The position numbers and the translations under genes are program-made. Of a stretch of 64,000 nucleotides of DNA, positions 20,378 through 30,486 are shown piece by piece. Every line of letters starts with the position of its first letter. Positions within the stretch are counted from its first letter, which is position 1. This DNA is from Inonotus obliquus (Eukaryota; Basidiomycota; Agaricomycetes; Hymenochaetales; Hymenochaetaceae): NCBI GenBank assembly GCA_032164295.1, contig JAJHTX010000003.1:2232001-2296000 (forward strand), written 5' to 3'. The notes below the pieces were generated by a model. That model had not been told where the DNA came from. It saw nothing but the letters and a program-made list of their open reading frames with translations, and did no database searches.

Positions 20378-22333
20378 ATGTCCTCCCGCCGCTTTCCCTC
20401 AACTGTATATTCATCTAAGAGGCGGCAGCGTTCCATCTCAAACCCACATCACCGACCGGTTCAATCGTCCTCTCCTTTGAAGTCGCTTGCCAACGACGCG
20501 GATATCTCGGTAGAGGAAATGTCGCGACGAATGATGAAGCGCTCGCGCAGCGGACTCAAGCGTTCTTTCTCAGGATCAGAAACCTTCAAATCCGCAAGCG
20601 TAGGTGCATCTCCTATTGAGCGACCGCTGGAGGAAGCGCGTCCAGCGAAAAGGAGCAAGGCAGGCATCAGAGCTCCTTTGCAAACTATTGTTGAACCCGG
20701 TGGCAACATGCCCGCCGAAGATGAGGGTGTGGTCGATATGGACTTGACAGACGTGGTAGAACTCAAGACTCCCGTCCAGCGGGAGAATCCTGCGGAGAAA
20801 CAAGGCGATACGGAGATGAAGGAAAAATCGGACTTTCTGTCTCCTCTCCCCAGTTCTCGCCTGGCTAAGCGCGTAATCGCCCATCGTACCAGCTCTTCTA
20901 ATCTGCCGGAGAATAAAGGCAAGAAGTCGGATCCTAGCGGTAACTATATGCTCTTGTCGCCTTCTTCAAGCGACCTTGCATCCCCTTTCCACAGTCGTCC
21001 TGGATCTCCTAGTCCTAATCGTCATGATGTTAAGAATGCTCTGAAGAAGAAACTCAATCGAACCCGTTCTGTGGGCACTGATCTTCGGCGTCGGGCTACT
21101 ATGCGCTCTTTCTCCCGCGCTGTCTCTCCTGCTTCTAACGCTTCTAGTCCTGGGGCTCGCCGTCACCCGTCTCTTCCAAGCTCCCAGGGACATCAGAAGG
21201 AGAATCAAGACTGGCTTGTTCCTGCCCGGTTTAAGCAGCCTTTGGGTCCTGTGACGCCTCGCAGACCGTCTGAAACGAGTGTTCCGTTTGTACGCGAGAG
21301 CTCGTTTTTCGATTCTGTACCTGAAGCTTGTTCCACTCCTGTGAACTCGAAACGTATCTCGATGGTGCCACCAACTCCGGGCAGAGACGTGGACGCTACT
21401 CCGCGAGTACCACTTGGACTGCGCGTTTCTGCTTCATTTACCAGCAATCCGACTAGTTTCCTGCTGGACGAACCAACCCCTCGAGCAAGACCATCTGTGG
21501 AAAGGATCTCATCTGCTTTGCTCCCACTTGAAGACTCCCTTTTTCCTGATTCGCCGACTATTCCGACTGAGGATACTACTCACGAGTTGATCAGAGCTCC
21601 AGCACCGCTAAATGCGCGCCGTCGTTTGACCGATTATGTGTCGAAAGATAGCATATTCTCGTCTTCTCTGGAAAGCTCGACCCTTGAAACGGAGGGGCAC
21701 CATACGAGCAATAGACCCGTTATTTCAGAAAGAACAAGGGTAGAGCCAGAATCTTTGACTTTGGCACCACCATCGTCACCCGTGGCGGTGGGACGTAACA
21801 CCCCATCCAGCTCCGAAGGCGACGAGCTACGCGATATGTTCTCTATCCTTGGTCTCGATGGTGAGTCACGGTCTTCCTCTCACATAGGTATTGCTCAAAT
21901 TGATGCAGAGGATGAACATTGGCTCGCTAGTTCATTCTCAAGAACAGGGTCAAACTCATCCATCATTTCCTCCGTTTCTATAGCCAACAATGCGAAAAAG
22001 ACGAAAAGCTCCTTGTCCACGCGAAACAACGCCAAACGGGGTGCCATCAGCCGCAAAAGACATGTCAGTTGGGCGGTAGGACGGGCTGGTACAATGTCCT
22101 CTGTTTCTCAGGCTCCAATAAAAAGACGCAAACGTACGCTAATCTCGACAGACTTATCGGACGAACTAAATGACTTCAATATGAATGCAACAATGACGAA
22201 ACAACAACAAATTCTCTCAACGAGTAAGACGAAACTTCTTGACAAGCCAATTCAGCCGGCTTCGGACTCGAGCGACGAGATAGACTTTTTGAAGCATCGT
22301 GATGGTCGGAATCCGAGCTCTTCAGGCTCTTAG
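20378..22333 (+). CDS. Disordered 651-residue protein with KEN box and many SP/TP sites
   Basis: Intronless open frame, which is unusual in this window. I do not recognise the family. It is rich in Ser, Pro, Arg and Lys without hydrophobic segments, so it is probably disordered and nuclear. It has a KEN box (residues 274-276, QKENQDW), RxxL degron-like sites (RAPL at 98-101; also RVPL and RRRL), and many minimal CDK sites: LKTPV, FLSPLP, GPVTPRRPS, STPVNSK, PPTPGRD, EPTPRARPS. A short conserved-looking block is DWLVPARFKQPLGPVTPRRP. Basic clusters such as KRSRSGLKR could be nuclear localisation signals. The combination suggests a mitotically controlled APC/C and CDK substrate; this is inference from short motifs that also arise by chance in a long disordered protein. 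Confidence 0.75.
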   Translation: MSSRRFPSTVYSSKRRQRSISNPHHRPVQSSSPLKSLANDADISVEEMSRRMMKRSRSGLKRSFSGSETFKSASVGASPIERPLEEARPAKRSKAGIRAPLQTIVEPGGNMPAEDEGVVDMDLTDVVELKTPVQRENPAEKQGDTEMKEKSDFLSPLPSSRLAKRVIAHRTSSSNLPENKGKKSDPSGNYMLLSPSSSDLASPFHSRPGSPSPNRHDVKNALKKKLNRTRSVGTDLRRRATMRSFSRAVSPASNASSPGARRHPSLPSSQGHQKENQDWLVPARFKQPLGPVTPRRPSETSVPFVRESSFFDSVPEACSTPVNSKRISMVPPTPGRDVDATPRVPLGLRVSASFTSNPTSFLLDEPTPRARPSVERISSALLPLEDSLFPDSPTIPTEDTTHELIRAPAPLNARRRLTDYVSKDSIFSSSLESSTLETEGHHTSNRPVISERTRVEPESLTLAPPSSPVAVGRNTPSSSEGDELRDMFSILGLDGESRSSSHIGIAQIDAEDEHWLASSFSRTGSNSSIISSVSIANNAKKTKSSLSTRNNAKRGAISRKRHVSWAVGRAGTMSSVSQAPIKRRKRTLISTDLSDELNDFNMNATMTKQQQILSTSKTKLLDKPIQPASDSSDEIDFLKHRDGRNPSSSGS

Positions 22334-22711
22334 TTCTCATTTCTTGATACGTTCCAATTTCTTCTGCGCATGACTTTCTCACCGTTCTGCTGAAAGGTTT
22401 CTGACCATCTCAAGTTTGTGGCTTATTATTCATCGCTACTCACGACTGCTGCAATGCATATTGTATGCGCAATCCTCATAAAATGTTTTAGGCAGGCTGT
22501 GCCACGGCTTCGTATTTCTTGTTGCTCTAGACGCTGTTCATTTCCCGTGAACTCTAACGACTCAAAGGACTCGGATGGTTTCTCGTACCTGCAAGTAGAG
22601 TATTCTTCACGCAAATGTTCGAATTGCAGCATGTGTCCCAATAGAAAGTCAATCAACCGTATTACTGGTCTCCCAAAAGACGAAACTGATAAATTACAAG
22701 TGGTAATATAA

Positions 22712-22730
22712 CCATCCATCCATCCATCCA
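22712..22730 (+). repeat. Short CCAT tandem repeat
   Basis: Four and a half CCAT units in the 3' flank of the KAT14-like gene. Confidence 0.85.
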
Positions 22731-22804
22731 ATGAGTATACATACGAATTACTATGATGGTATGATAGGGTAGTTGCTGCTAGCACCGAAACATATGCTCC
22801 CATG

Positions 22805-23492
22805 CTATCTCCGCAATCGTAATCGAAAGGCATTCTTACTTCCACGAGATTGACTATCCAAATAATCCTCATAAAAACCAACGATAAATTCTTCGGCTTT
22901 GAAACCGAAGCGGTTGTAGAGGAGCTATTCGTCAAACGTCAAAAGGTCAAATATCAAATGAACCAAGTCAAAAAAAGATGAAGCGGGAGGGGGAGGGGGA
23001 GGAGGTAGGGGAGGAAGAGGACGAAGGGGAGGAAAGAGAAATGACAAGAAGAGAGAGAAGGATTGCGCACCATAGCTGAGTTATTCGCAGATACATGAAG
23101 TAAGATATCACGTCCCGGGTTTCGTGCTATCAAAGTGTACAGCATTTTCCTATCCAGAATCAAAAATCAAAAATGTTCAAGTTCAGTTTCCTTTATCGCT
23201 TATTGATTTGATTATCACTTGTATGCATGGGTGAGGGGGGAAGGGGGGAGGGGGGGGAAGAAAGGGGAAGTAAAGTAAAATAAAGTACGTACGTAGCGAT
23301 ACCAGCATTCTCCCATCCAGCTCTAACAGCTAAATAAGTAAGGTATGTTTCTTGAGGCGAACTGAGAATTGCAACTCCGACGACGAGATGTCGATATGTT
23401 GCTACGACTGTACATTTTTCGGGGGAGTATTCCAGGGAGTCGCTAACTGGAAGATAAAGATAAAGAGAACGAAAGGGGTGGTAAGTAAAGAC

Positions 23493-23532
<40 letters not shown>

Positions 23533-24823
23533 GATATAGGGTAGAGATGGAGAGACGGAAGAGGAGGATGAAGAGCCACGAACCGTATATTCCAGGGAAG
23601 AATACCCTAGTTAAAAGGTCGTGTACTTGTGAGAGGTGTACAGCACGAAGAGATTGGTAATCGATAGATGCTGCTGGTCTTCGAGCTTGTTCTCTATCAG
23701 GACTACAAGGTGCCAATGAGTACTCCAAGACCTGGGAATAGAATTGGTGCTAGATCAGATATTAAAAGAACTCACTAAAGAATAGAATGATGTTCATGTA
23801 CATCATCCATAAGGTCCATCCAGGTCGTTCGGGTTTCCCAATCTCGTAGAAGATACCCATGCCCTTCTCCATCTCCGAACCCTTTCTCAGCTGCTCGAAG
23901 TGAGACTGAACTCGATCCAGCAATACGTCCAGCTAAAGACATGTCGTACGGAGTCGTCCTTATCGACTTGAGGGCTTTAAGGACTGCCGGGTCTGGTCCC
24001 GATTGATTTTGTGCTTGACTTTGAGGAGGTTGAGACGTTTGAGAGGGATCTGATGGTGCTTTGAAAGTCTGAGGTGTCGGAAACGTCAAATTAGGTGAAG
24101 GTATAGCGAGGAGGCGCCTTCTCTATAATTCCTTTTATCAAACTAGAATTCCTTTCAAGGAATGAAAGATAAGAGAAATAGAGAAATACCTGATCAAGCA
24201 AAAGCTTTCTCAACATCAACCTCTTTATTGGCGTATCTTCCACCTCAATCATCTCTCTTAACAACCTCATCAACCCTCTCCCTTCCAAAATCGTAATCGG
24301 TCGAACCCTCTGCCCCTAACAAATCACAATTAGTAGAAATCAGAATCAGAATCAGAATAACGGCCCAATCATCTCATTCCCAGCACTCCCAACACAAAGA
24401 TAAATAACAAGCACGAACTCACAAGTTGATTAACCTCAACCAACTCTCTCAACATCCCCTCCCTAACATCAAGGTACCCAGGCACAGAACTAGCAATCAT
24501 CTGCTCAAAATCATCCGGATCCTCACTCGATCCTATATCCAATTCCGCTAGGTACACATATAAAGGTGTCTCCCAATCTTTTCCTCGTTTGCTGGTATTG
24601 AGGTTGGTGTTGATAATGGTGGTAGTGTTTGTGTTTGATGGTGTAGCACTTGCAGTTCTTCGAAGTCGTTTGTCCACTTTTCGTGTGGTTTTTTTCTAGA
24701 TGATTAGAACGGGTGGTAAGAGACAACTTGGTGTACCGTTGAAGCTTGTAGACAGACCTTCTTTGGAGACGCAATGTACTCTTCTTCATCCTCCGAGTCG
24801 AGTGAAGTCTTGCGTTTCGTCAT
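22805..24823 (-). CDS. KAT14: KAT14/CSRP2BP-like GNAT acetyltransferase
   Basis: GCN5-related N-acetyltransferase resembling animal KAT14 (CSRP2BP), a subunit of the ATAC histone acetyltransferase complex. Exon 1 (24823-24758) reads MTKRKTSLDSEDEEEYIASP; next come VDKRLRRTASATPSNT, WETPLYVYLAELDIGSSEDP and MRLLREMIEVEDTPIKRLML, a Pro/Gln/Ser-rich linker, DVLLDRVQSHFEQLRKGSEM and KPERPGWTLWMMYMNIILFF. The acetyltransferase core follows: RPASIDYQSLRAVHLS-type block near 23690-23640, EYSPEKCTVVATYRHLVVGV, TYLTYLAVRAGWENAGIAT (acetyl-CoA loop, motif A), NPGRDILLHVSANNSAM, and LLYNRFGFKAEEFIVGFYED. The stop at 22805-22807 follows NAFRLRLRR. The model needs about eight introns, three with long pyrimidine tracts. 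Linker exon boundaries near 23930-24100 are uncertain. Confidence 0.85.
23496..23529 (+). repeat. (AG)n microsatellite in a KAT14 intron
   Basis: About 17 dinucleotide units. On the gene's sense (minus) strand this is a CT tract within an intron, between the PGI and DVSDS/LEYSPEKC coding blocks. Confidence 0.9.
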
Positions 24824-25279
24824 GTCCCAAGTATGCTGCTACCGACAGGTCGGCGGGAATGGTACGCTCGAAAGCTGATGGCTAAGGTATTGCCGCTATT
24901 GCGGCAAAGCACAATCGCAATCGCTAAAATTGGAAGTCACTAATATTATGTAATGCTGCTCAAACTCGTGTTCGATTTACTAGATAGAGATAGGCCATGC
25001 ATGCAGTAAGTACTTGGGAGACATCAATTAGTATTGGGTTTCCAGTTAGGAGGTAAAGGTAAATCTGTATGGAGGAATATGGTAGATTATAGAAAATATA
25101 TGGAGAGTGGCGAAGATGTCGCTCCTTGCAAGGAGACACCTAGGATCAAAGTCGCCAAGGTCGCTGCTACACGAGTTATCTTTAAACAGCCGCTCCGAAA
25201 ACAACGTCCTCTTCTTTAGTCTGCTCACGCATTACATCTAAAAATTCGATGAGTCTCCTACATCGTGGACAGCAGTTAA
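24824..25279. other. Intergenic region between KAT14 and the deaminase-like gene
   Basis: Upstream of KAT14 there is a short inverted motif, TATTGCCGCTATTGCGGCAA, near 24889-24908. A minus-strand stretch at about 25160-25245 reads RLIEFLDVMREQTKEEDVVF, which looks protein-like, but I cannot join it in frame to the deaminase gene whose stop is at 25280. It may be an unplaced last exon. Confidence 0.35.
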
Positions 25280-27003
25280 TTACATACCCAGCCAACCGTC
25301 CAATCCTTCCACACCTTCCTCCTCGGCAACAGACCCTCCCACATCGGATCCAGCACAACTGAGAGATAAATTCCTCGCCAGAACAGTCGTTTCGAAATAC
25401 TGAAGAGCAGCTGGGCGCATCTGTTTTTCGATGGCCAGCGCTATATCATCATCCGTCCCCTTCTGGGCCCGCGGAATAACCCAAATGAAAGCTCTTGAAT
25501 GCGTCCCGCAGACGAAATACCGCCTGGGATCAAGTTTAACCCGCATAAGCTCGTTGAATCCTCGGAAGAAAAGCCAGCAGCCAACGCAGCAGAGCTTTGA
25601 TGTTGCGATGTATGGGAACGCAGAGATTCCATGTTCAACAAGGTGCAGAAGTATGAGACACTCGGCATGAACGGCTAGGGGTTCGTTGAACTTTTCTGTG
25701 GAGTTTCCCTTGCGAAGGCTGTTAACGAATTCCTCCATCGTGCCAGGGCGAGGTTGAATATTTAGTGCAGCGTGCTCTTTGACTGGGGCATCCATCGGAT
25801 CGTCTTCTCTTCGTACGGCCATCACATTGTCTACGTCGCTATCAGGATCCGAGTCTGAAAAGACCTCAGCATCCTTACTGTTGCCCGGCTGAGACACCGC
25901 GAAGAAGCGCCGCATGTACGGATCACTGGGATGATCGTAGCGTAGAACTTCCTCGCGTGGTTCGATATCCATAACTGTGATCCTCTTATCAAGGAATCTA
26001 CCCATGGAATATGATCGCGTGAGAAACAACAGCTGTTGGATACTATGCTCCAGGTTGAGAGCCTTGTCCCAGAAACGCTCAAAGGCATCTGGCTTTCGTA
26101 GAACGATATTCTTCTTTTTTACTGTACAACCAAACAGATACGTCGCTGTCATAAACTCGGCCAGAGTTGGAAGGGAAACGACATACGGCATGATTCACAA
26201 ATAGCCATCATGTGTCCAATATCAAAGCCCTCCTTCCGGACTGTGGCAATCAATTTGTCCATGGCATTAAATCGGCGATACAACACAGATATCTTCGAGG
26301 AGATGGCCTGGTCATCTTTACTGACCTTGTCAAACTGGTTATAAACCCGAAGAGCTAGCTGATAACCCTCTAGAAGCGTTCTTGCCCTCTTTACCATCTC
26401 CGGTGTCCAATCCGGCACAATAGTAGCGATATCGTCCTTTGAATCGAGGCGTGCGACGGCGACCTGAAGAGCTTCCTCTATTTTCAATCTCTTTGCCTTC
26501 CTGACGTACTTCTTGATCGTTCCAAGACAGTGTGTGTAGATGATGGTATAGAGTTGGTTTACATCCCTCATTACGAACTCCGCGTCCTCTGTCATGGATT
26601 ATTGCCACTCCTCTTCCTGCCTCTCCGACTCGGGCCGGCGACCCATTCGAAGACTTACGAGCTCGTCGCACACGTTCTGAAGATACTCCTTCGTGGCGGA
26701 AACGTCATCTGATCCATTCGCTGAGATCCAGATAGTGAGGCCTCCATCGTCCGCCCCGGATATCGCGGTGGCAAAGACCTCGTCGCCAGACTCCGTAGAA
26801 ATAAGAATAGAAGCTATAGCATATAGTACCGGAATGATTCGACGAGCAGCATTCACTCCAAAAGGCGGGAAATCTCCTTTCTCAAGGTGTTTTGTGACAT
26901 TTCTGCGGATGTCCCTTGCATAGATCGTGCGTGGACTAAAGGGCTTTGAAGCCGAAATGAGACGCTCTGACTTCGTCGACAAAAATTCATCAGAGGCAGG
27001 CAT
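25280..27003 (-). CDS. OTT_1508-like deaminase-fold protein
   Basis: Member of the fungal OTT_1508-like deaminase group. The zinc-site signature is visible: HAE in PLAVHAECLILLHLVEHG and the Cys pair in ATSKLCCVGCWLFFRGFNEL. The N-terminal half (VNAARRIIPVLYAIASILIS) and the middle (RRFNAMDKLIATVRKEGFDI) form a helical region typical of the group. Two short introns must be assumed to keep one frame: 54 nt removing an in-frame TAA at 26599-26601 (weak donor GTCGCC), and 41 nt near 26185 (donor GTATGT). The first in-frame ATG is at 27003; the coding frame stays open about 100 bp further upstream with no ATG, so a first exon may be missing. The substrate is unknown. It may be a decaying gene. 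Confidence 0.68.
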
Positions 27004-27427
27004 CTGACATGACGATTGGCGAGTGTACCCGACTCGATAATCCTCTGGTTGTGACGTTACAGTCACATCATCAACGATCTCGACCACGGCGGGCAAAGTT
27101 AATATTCCGCTAAGTTATCGTCCGTCCTATGGCGAAATCTAAGGTGAACATATTGTACTACAAGTACAAGTCCTAGTCCGTAGCTGGAGCACATCAGTAT
27201 AATGAGGACGACGAGAAAACTACGATAATGCAGTAAAGCCGAAGGCAGAAGAATTGATGAGGGGACCAGAGAGTAAAAAACGTACAATAGCATCTATGTA
27301 AGTAGAAGTGATAAGTCAGTGTTCTGGGATGAAGCGAGTCCCATGGTAAAATGCAGCCCTGAAGAATAGGTCGAATAAGATACACAGTCAGAGCATTGGA
27401 GAGCAAGTTGAATTGTAAGTTTTGAAA

Positions 27428-28760
27428 TTAAGCCGGAGGAGGTTGTGGAATCCACGGCCTGCGTCGTACCCTAATCGAGCGATTCTTCCGATACACCCAG
27501 ATGGTAGTACGACGACCATTCATTTCCTGCAGCTGCCGACCAAAGAAAGACGCCCAGGTTACAGTGCGTAGTCCCTTCAATACCTGCGCAAGCATAAGCG
27601 TAGCCTGTAGTTCCACCAGACGGACATCCTGTGCATGACGTTCAAAGCAAATCGTACACCATTCAGGGCCGAAAGGTTTGGCATGGACGCAAGCATCCTC
27701 GCAGAAATGATGAGCATGAGTGAAATGTTCGTATAAGATGTCTTCTGGCGACAAGAAGATACCAAGCTGGAGATGTTGGAGCTCGGTGAGCGGACGGAGT
27801 GTGTTCCTTAAAGCTGTCTTTTAAGAGAGAATGAGAAATCAATTGCTACGGAAGCGCATATAGTCTTCTTTCCATAAGCTTACAATGAGTTCTTCTGGGT
27901 TCGGGTATAACTCAGGAACAGGAGAGTGCCAAATGCAGCTCGAGCTCTCTTCAAAGCAGTCCCAGCAACAGGAAGTGTCGAGGCGCTCCGCACAATCCAG
28001 CTCAAGGCTACGGAGGTTGCGGAACTTCTGTGCAATTTCGCCGAGTACTCGCATATTTACGTCAGGTATGTCTGAGAGTGTTAGATCCGTGAGCTTTTCG
28101 GGGAGATTTTCAAGGACAGGGAAGATGATGCGGTGGATGTTTGCTAGAGTTTCTGTCTTGAACGATATATGCACGGTGCTAAACGGCCAATAGTTAGTGG
28201 CAGTAGTCAAAAAGCGTTACAAAACGCATACCGTAAGAGCCTGAATGATCTTAAATTGACAGCCTCGGGAACAGTAAGGGCTTGGGCGGCACCGCAGAGG
28301 GACCTTCGCGTCGGAGCGAGCGCATATAACCAGGTCAAGTGAGCGGGCTCTCCCAATCCTTGTAACTTCGTTATAACGCGTACCTAACCCAGCGGGAAAG
28401 ATCTTTGATGTCGGGCATTCCATCCTTCCAGCGTTTCTGAGAACCTATATGGACATGTGCATAGACATAGCGCAGTGCGATTTGTCGGAAAGCGAACGAA
28501 GCGGAGGCGAATCCAGAGATAGCAGCGAAAGAGCGTTCAGAGCCATAAGCCTCTTGGACAATTAGCTCGAGTATTTCAGCAGGGAAGACACAATTCTATC
28601 AAAGGTCACTTTTCGACTTTTTCTTTCGGGAGCGATTTCAAAGCACACGCACAGTGAAAGATCTAGTGGCTTTGAGTGGCGAGGGACTAATAGTACATAT
28701 TGAAGACCGAGTAGACGAACGACGAGATTGTGTACGAGCGGTAAGAGTCAGAGCAGGCAT
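27428..28760 (-). CDS. F-box-like / leucine-rich protein
   Basis: Probable substrate adaptor of an SCF ubiquitin ligase, of the type expanded in Agaricomycetes. Exon 1 MPALTLTARTQSRRSSTRSS leads across an intron (donor GTGCGTG near 28659) to FPAEILELIVQEAYGSERSF and FAFRQIALRYVYAHVHI, an F-box-like helix set. Further exons give RWKDGMPDIKDLSRWV, IGRARSLDLVICARS, LPEKLTDLTLSDIPDVNMRV and LRSLELDCAERLDTSCCWDC (LRR-like), then LTELQHLQLGIFLSPEDILY and a C-terminal block AHHFCEDACVHAKPFGPEWC with TICFERHAQD. The Cys/His-rich block near residues 330-360 could bind a metal (inference). The target is unknown. Confidence 0.72.
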
Positions 28761-29039
28761 ATATGGTCATAAAGGATTGGAAATAGAGAGAAAGCGAAAG
28801 GAAAGGTATATGTGAAGGTAGGAACGGAAGACGAAATACGTACTCCGCCCTTCACTATTCGGCAGTTCCCACGCTCAATTTCATTATTTGATTTGCAAAA
28901 GGGGATTGGATAAGTACTACCTACTTGGAGCGATATTGCAAGACGAAGAAAAGAGTCATTAAATCATTATGAATGAAAATAGAGGGAAAGGATACGGAGG
29001 AAACAAAAAAAGCAAACAAATGACACCAAATACTGAGTA
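28761..29039. other. Intergenic region between the F-box gene and the tail-anchored protein gene
   Basis: AT-rich, no feature recognised. It contains the F-box gene's 5' flank on the left and the 3' flank of the next gene on the right. Confidence 0.4.
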
Positions 29040-30087
29040 TCAGCTTTCTTCTCCACCACCTCGAACATCAAGTAAACGTGTGATGCGTCCAAGAAGTGCG
29101 TCCCCCATCTGGGTCGGCGCAGGATCTCCCTCTTTTTGTACGTTCAGAAGGAGTAAAACCGCAATAAAAACGGCCATAAAGCGCAGCAGTCCATTTGATG
29201 ACTCTAACCACGAGTCCTTCTCCGCGTAGGGCCGCAAACTCGACTGGGCAGGGAGGTCGTCAAGCTGCACGAGCGTTTCGGTAGGAGATAGGCTGGGCGT
29301 TGTTTCTGGCGGGTCCAGGTCGTCTTCTGGGACAACTATTGATGGTACTTCTGCGAGCCAGTCCTCCCCACGCGTAAACATATCACGGTCCGGGAATACT
29401 TCGACAATATCCGCTTCGAAGCCCTCAATCTTCAGTGTATACCGGCGCCAGATCTTTCGCTTGGCATGTTCGCCGCCCAATCTCGACTTCTCGTCCAATT
29501 CGTCGAGATCCTCATTTTCGCTGACCGCGCCAGCTTGGAGCAGCTCAAACTCAGGTACAACGCCGAGTTTGCGGAAAATCTGCCCGATTGCATAGCCATC
29601 CTGAACGAAGAGCTTTGCATAGCGCGGAGACGTGATTGTAACGGAGCTGGTCGCAATGCAAACAGTTCGGTCTGAACATACGAGGTGCACCTGACGTTTC
29701 TGCGTCGTCGGTGAAACCGGTGATGGGGACAGCCCCGAGGATTTTGTTGGAGATGTCTTAACGTATATAGGAGTAATGATCACGGGTCGAGCAAAGAAGG
29801 CGCTACGAATGGGGTAATGAAGTTTCATGAGTATGGGATTATCTCGCACGGGTGCGCATTCGGACCGTAGCAGGCTAGCAGCTCACCTCAGTATTCTTTG
29901 TAGGTCACCATTAGCAGAGAGCATAATCCTCTCTAACGGGGTTACACCCTTGGGCCATGGAAACTGAAGGAGTATCAAAAGGACAGTCAGCGACTAAGCC
30001 GCGGCGCCGACATTGCGCTTGACGAAGGCAGAATTTGCTCACGTCCACAAAGGTCCGAGTCGCGTCGTATGTATCGGTCGAGGGCAT
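29040..30087 (-). CDS. Conserved hypothetical tail-anchored protein, possibly chorismate-lyase-like fold
   Basis: Three exons: MPSTDTYDATRTFVD, FPWPKGVTPLERIMLSANGD with LQRIL, and a long exon from SAFFARPVIITPIYVKTSP. The order (PLERIMLSANGDLQRIL, then a partner strand ending in VHLVCSDRTVCIATSSVTI, then the Gly-containing IGQIFRKLGVVPEFEL) resembles the UbiC/UTRA chorismate-lyase fold, by pattern only. An acidic linker is followed by one hydrophobic segment near the C terminus (GLLRFMAVFIAVLLLLNVQ), so the protein is probably membrane anchored with its N-terminal domain in the cytosol. No enzyme residues can be assigned. The start at 30087 is the first ATG of the first exon. Confidence 0.68.
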
Positions 30088-30170
30088 ATTACAGAGCCGA
30101 GGTCGACTTTGGTAGCCTCACGTATAGAGTCCTGGGTGACACGTCGATGAGAGGGATGATGGTGAGCTGG

Positions 30171-30190
30171 AGAGGAGGAGGAGGAGGAGG
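30171..30190 (+). repeat. (GGA)n microsatellite
   Basis: GGAGGAGGAGGAGGAGG tract just upstream of a TATATAAG element. Confidence 0.85.
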
Positions 30191-30195
30191 GAAGA

Positions 30196-30204
30196 GTATA
30201 TAAG
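30196..30204 (-). promoter_or_regulatory. TATA-like element
   Basis: GTATATAAG lies about 110 bp before the ATG at 30087. The core is nearly palindromic, so orientation is set by the gene position. Confidence 0.45.
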
Positions 30205-30486
30205 TGAAATAGAAGCAGACGGGTGTAAAAAGGAAGCTCTATTATATACGTAGCACTATTTAGGAATTCAAAAAATCAGATGACACACCGCCGTGCCATC
30301 GACCCTGCTGGTCACCTCGGTACATACAGGCAAGCACCATCATCAACGTGAGCGAACAGAAAAGACACAACACATTCGACATTTGATAACAACAGCGCCG
30401 CAGAATGATTATCAAAGCATCTACTACATAACAAAAAACAATCTACCATAAACAAGGAAATATTATGTAAAATAACATAGACTCGT

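Noticed and set aside
23402..23728. Long Ser/Leu repeat frame (LSLSLSLSL) on the minus strand
   Set aside because: The repeat is translation of the (CT)n intronic microsatellite in KAT14, not a real protein segment.
25160..25245. Protein-like minus-strand stretch (RLIEFLDVMREQTKEED)
   Set aside because: Could not be joined in phase to the deaminase gene: the only nearby donor is in the wrong phase and the intron would be about 30 nt.
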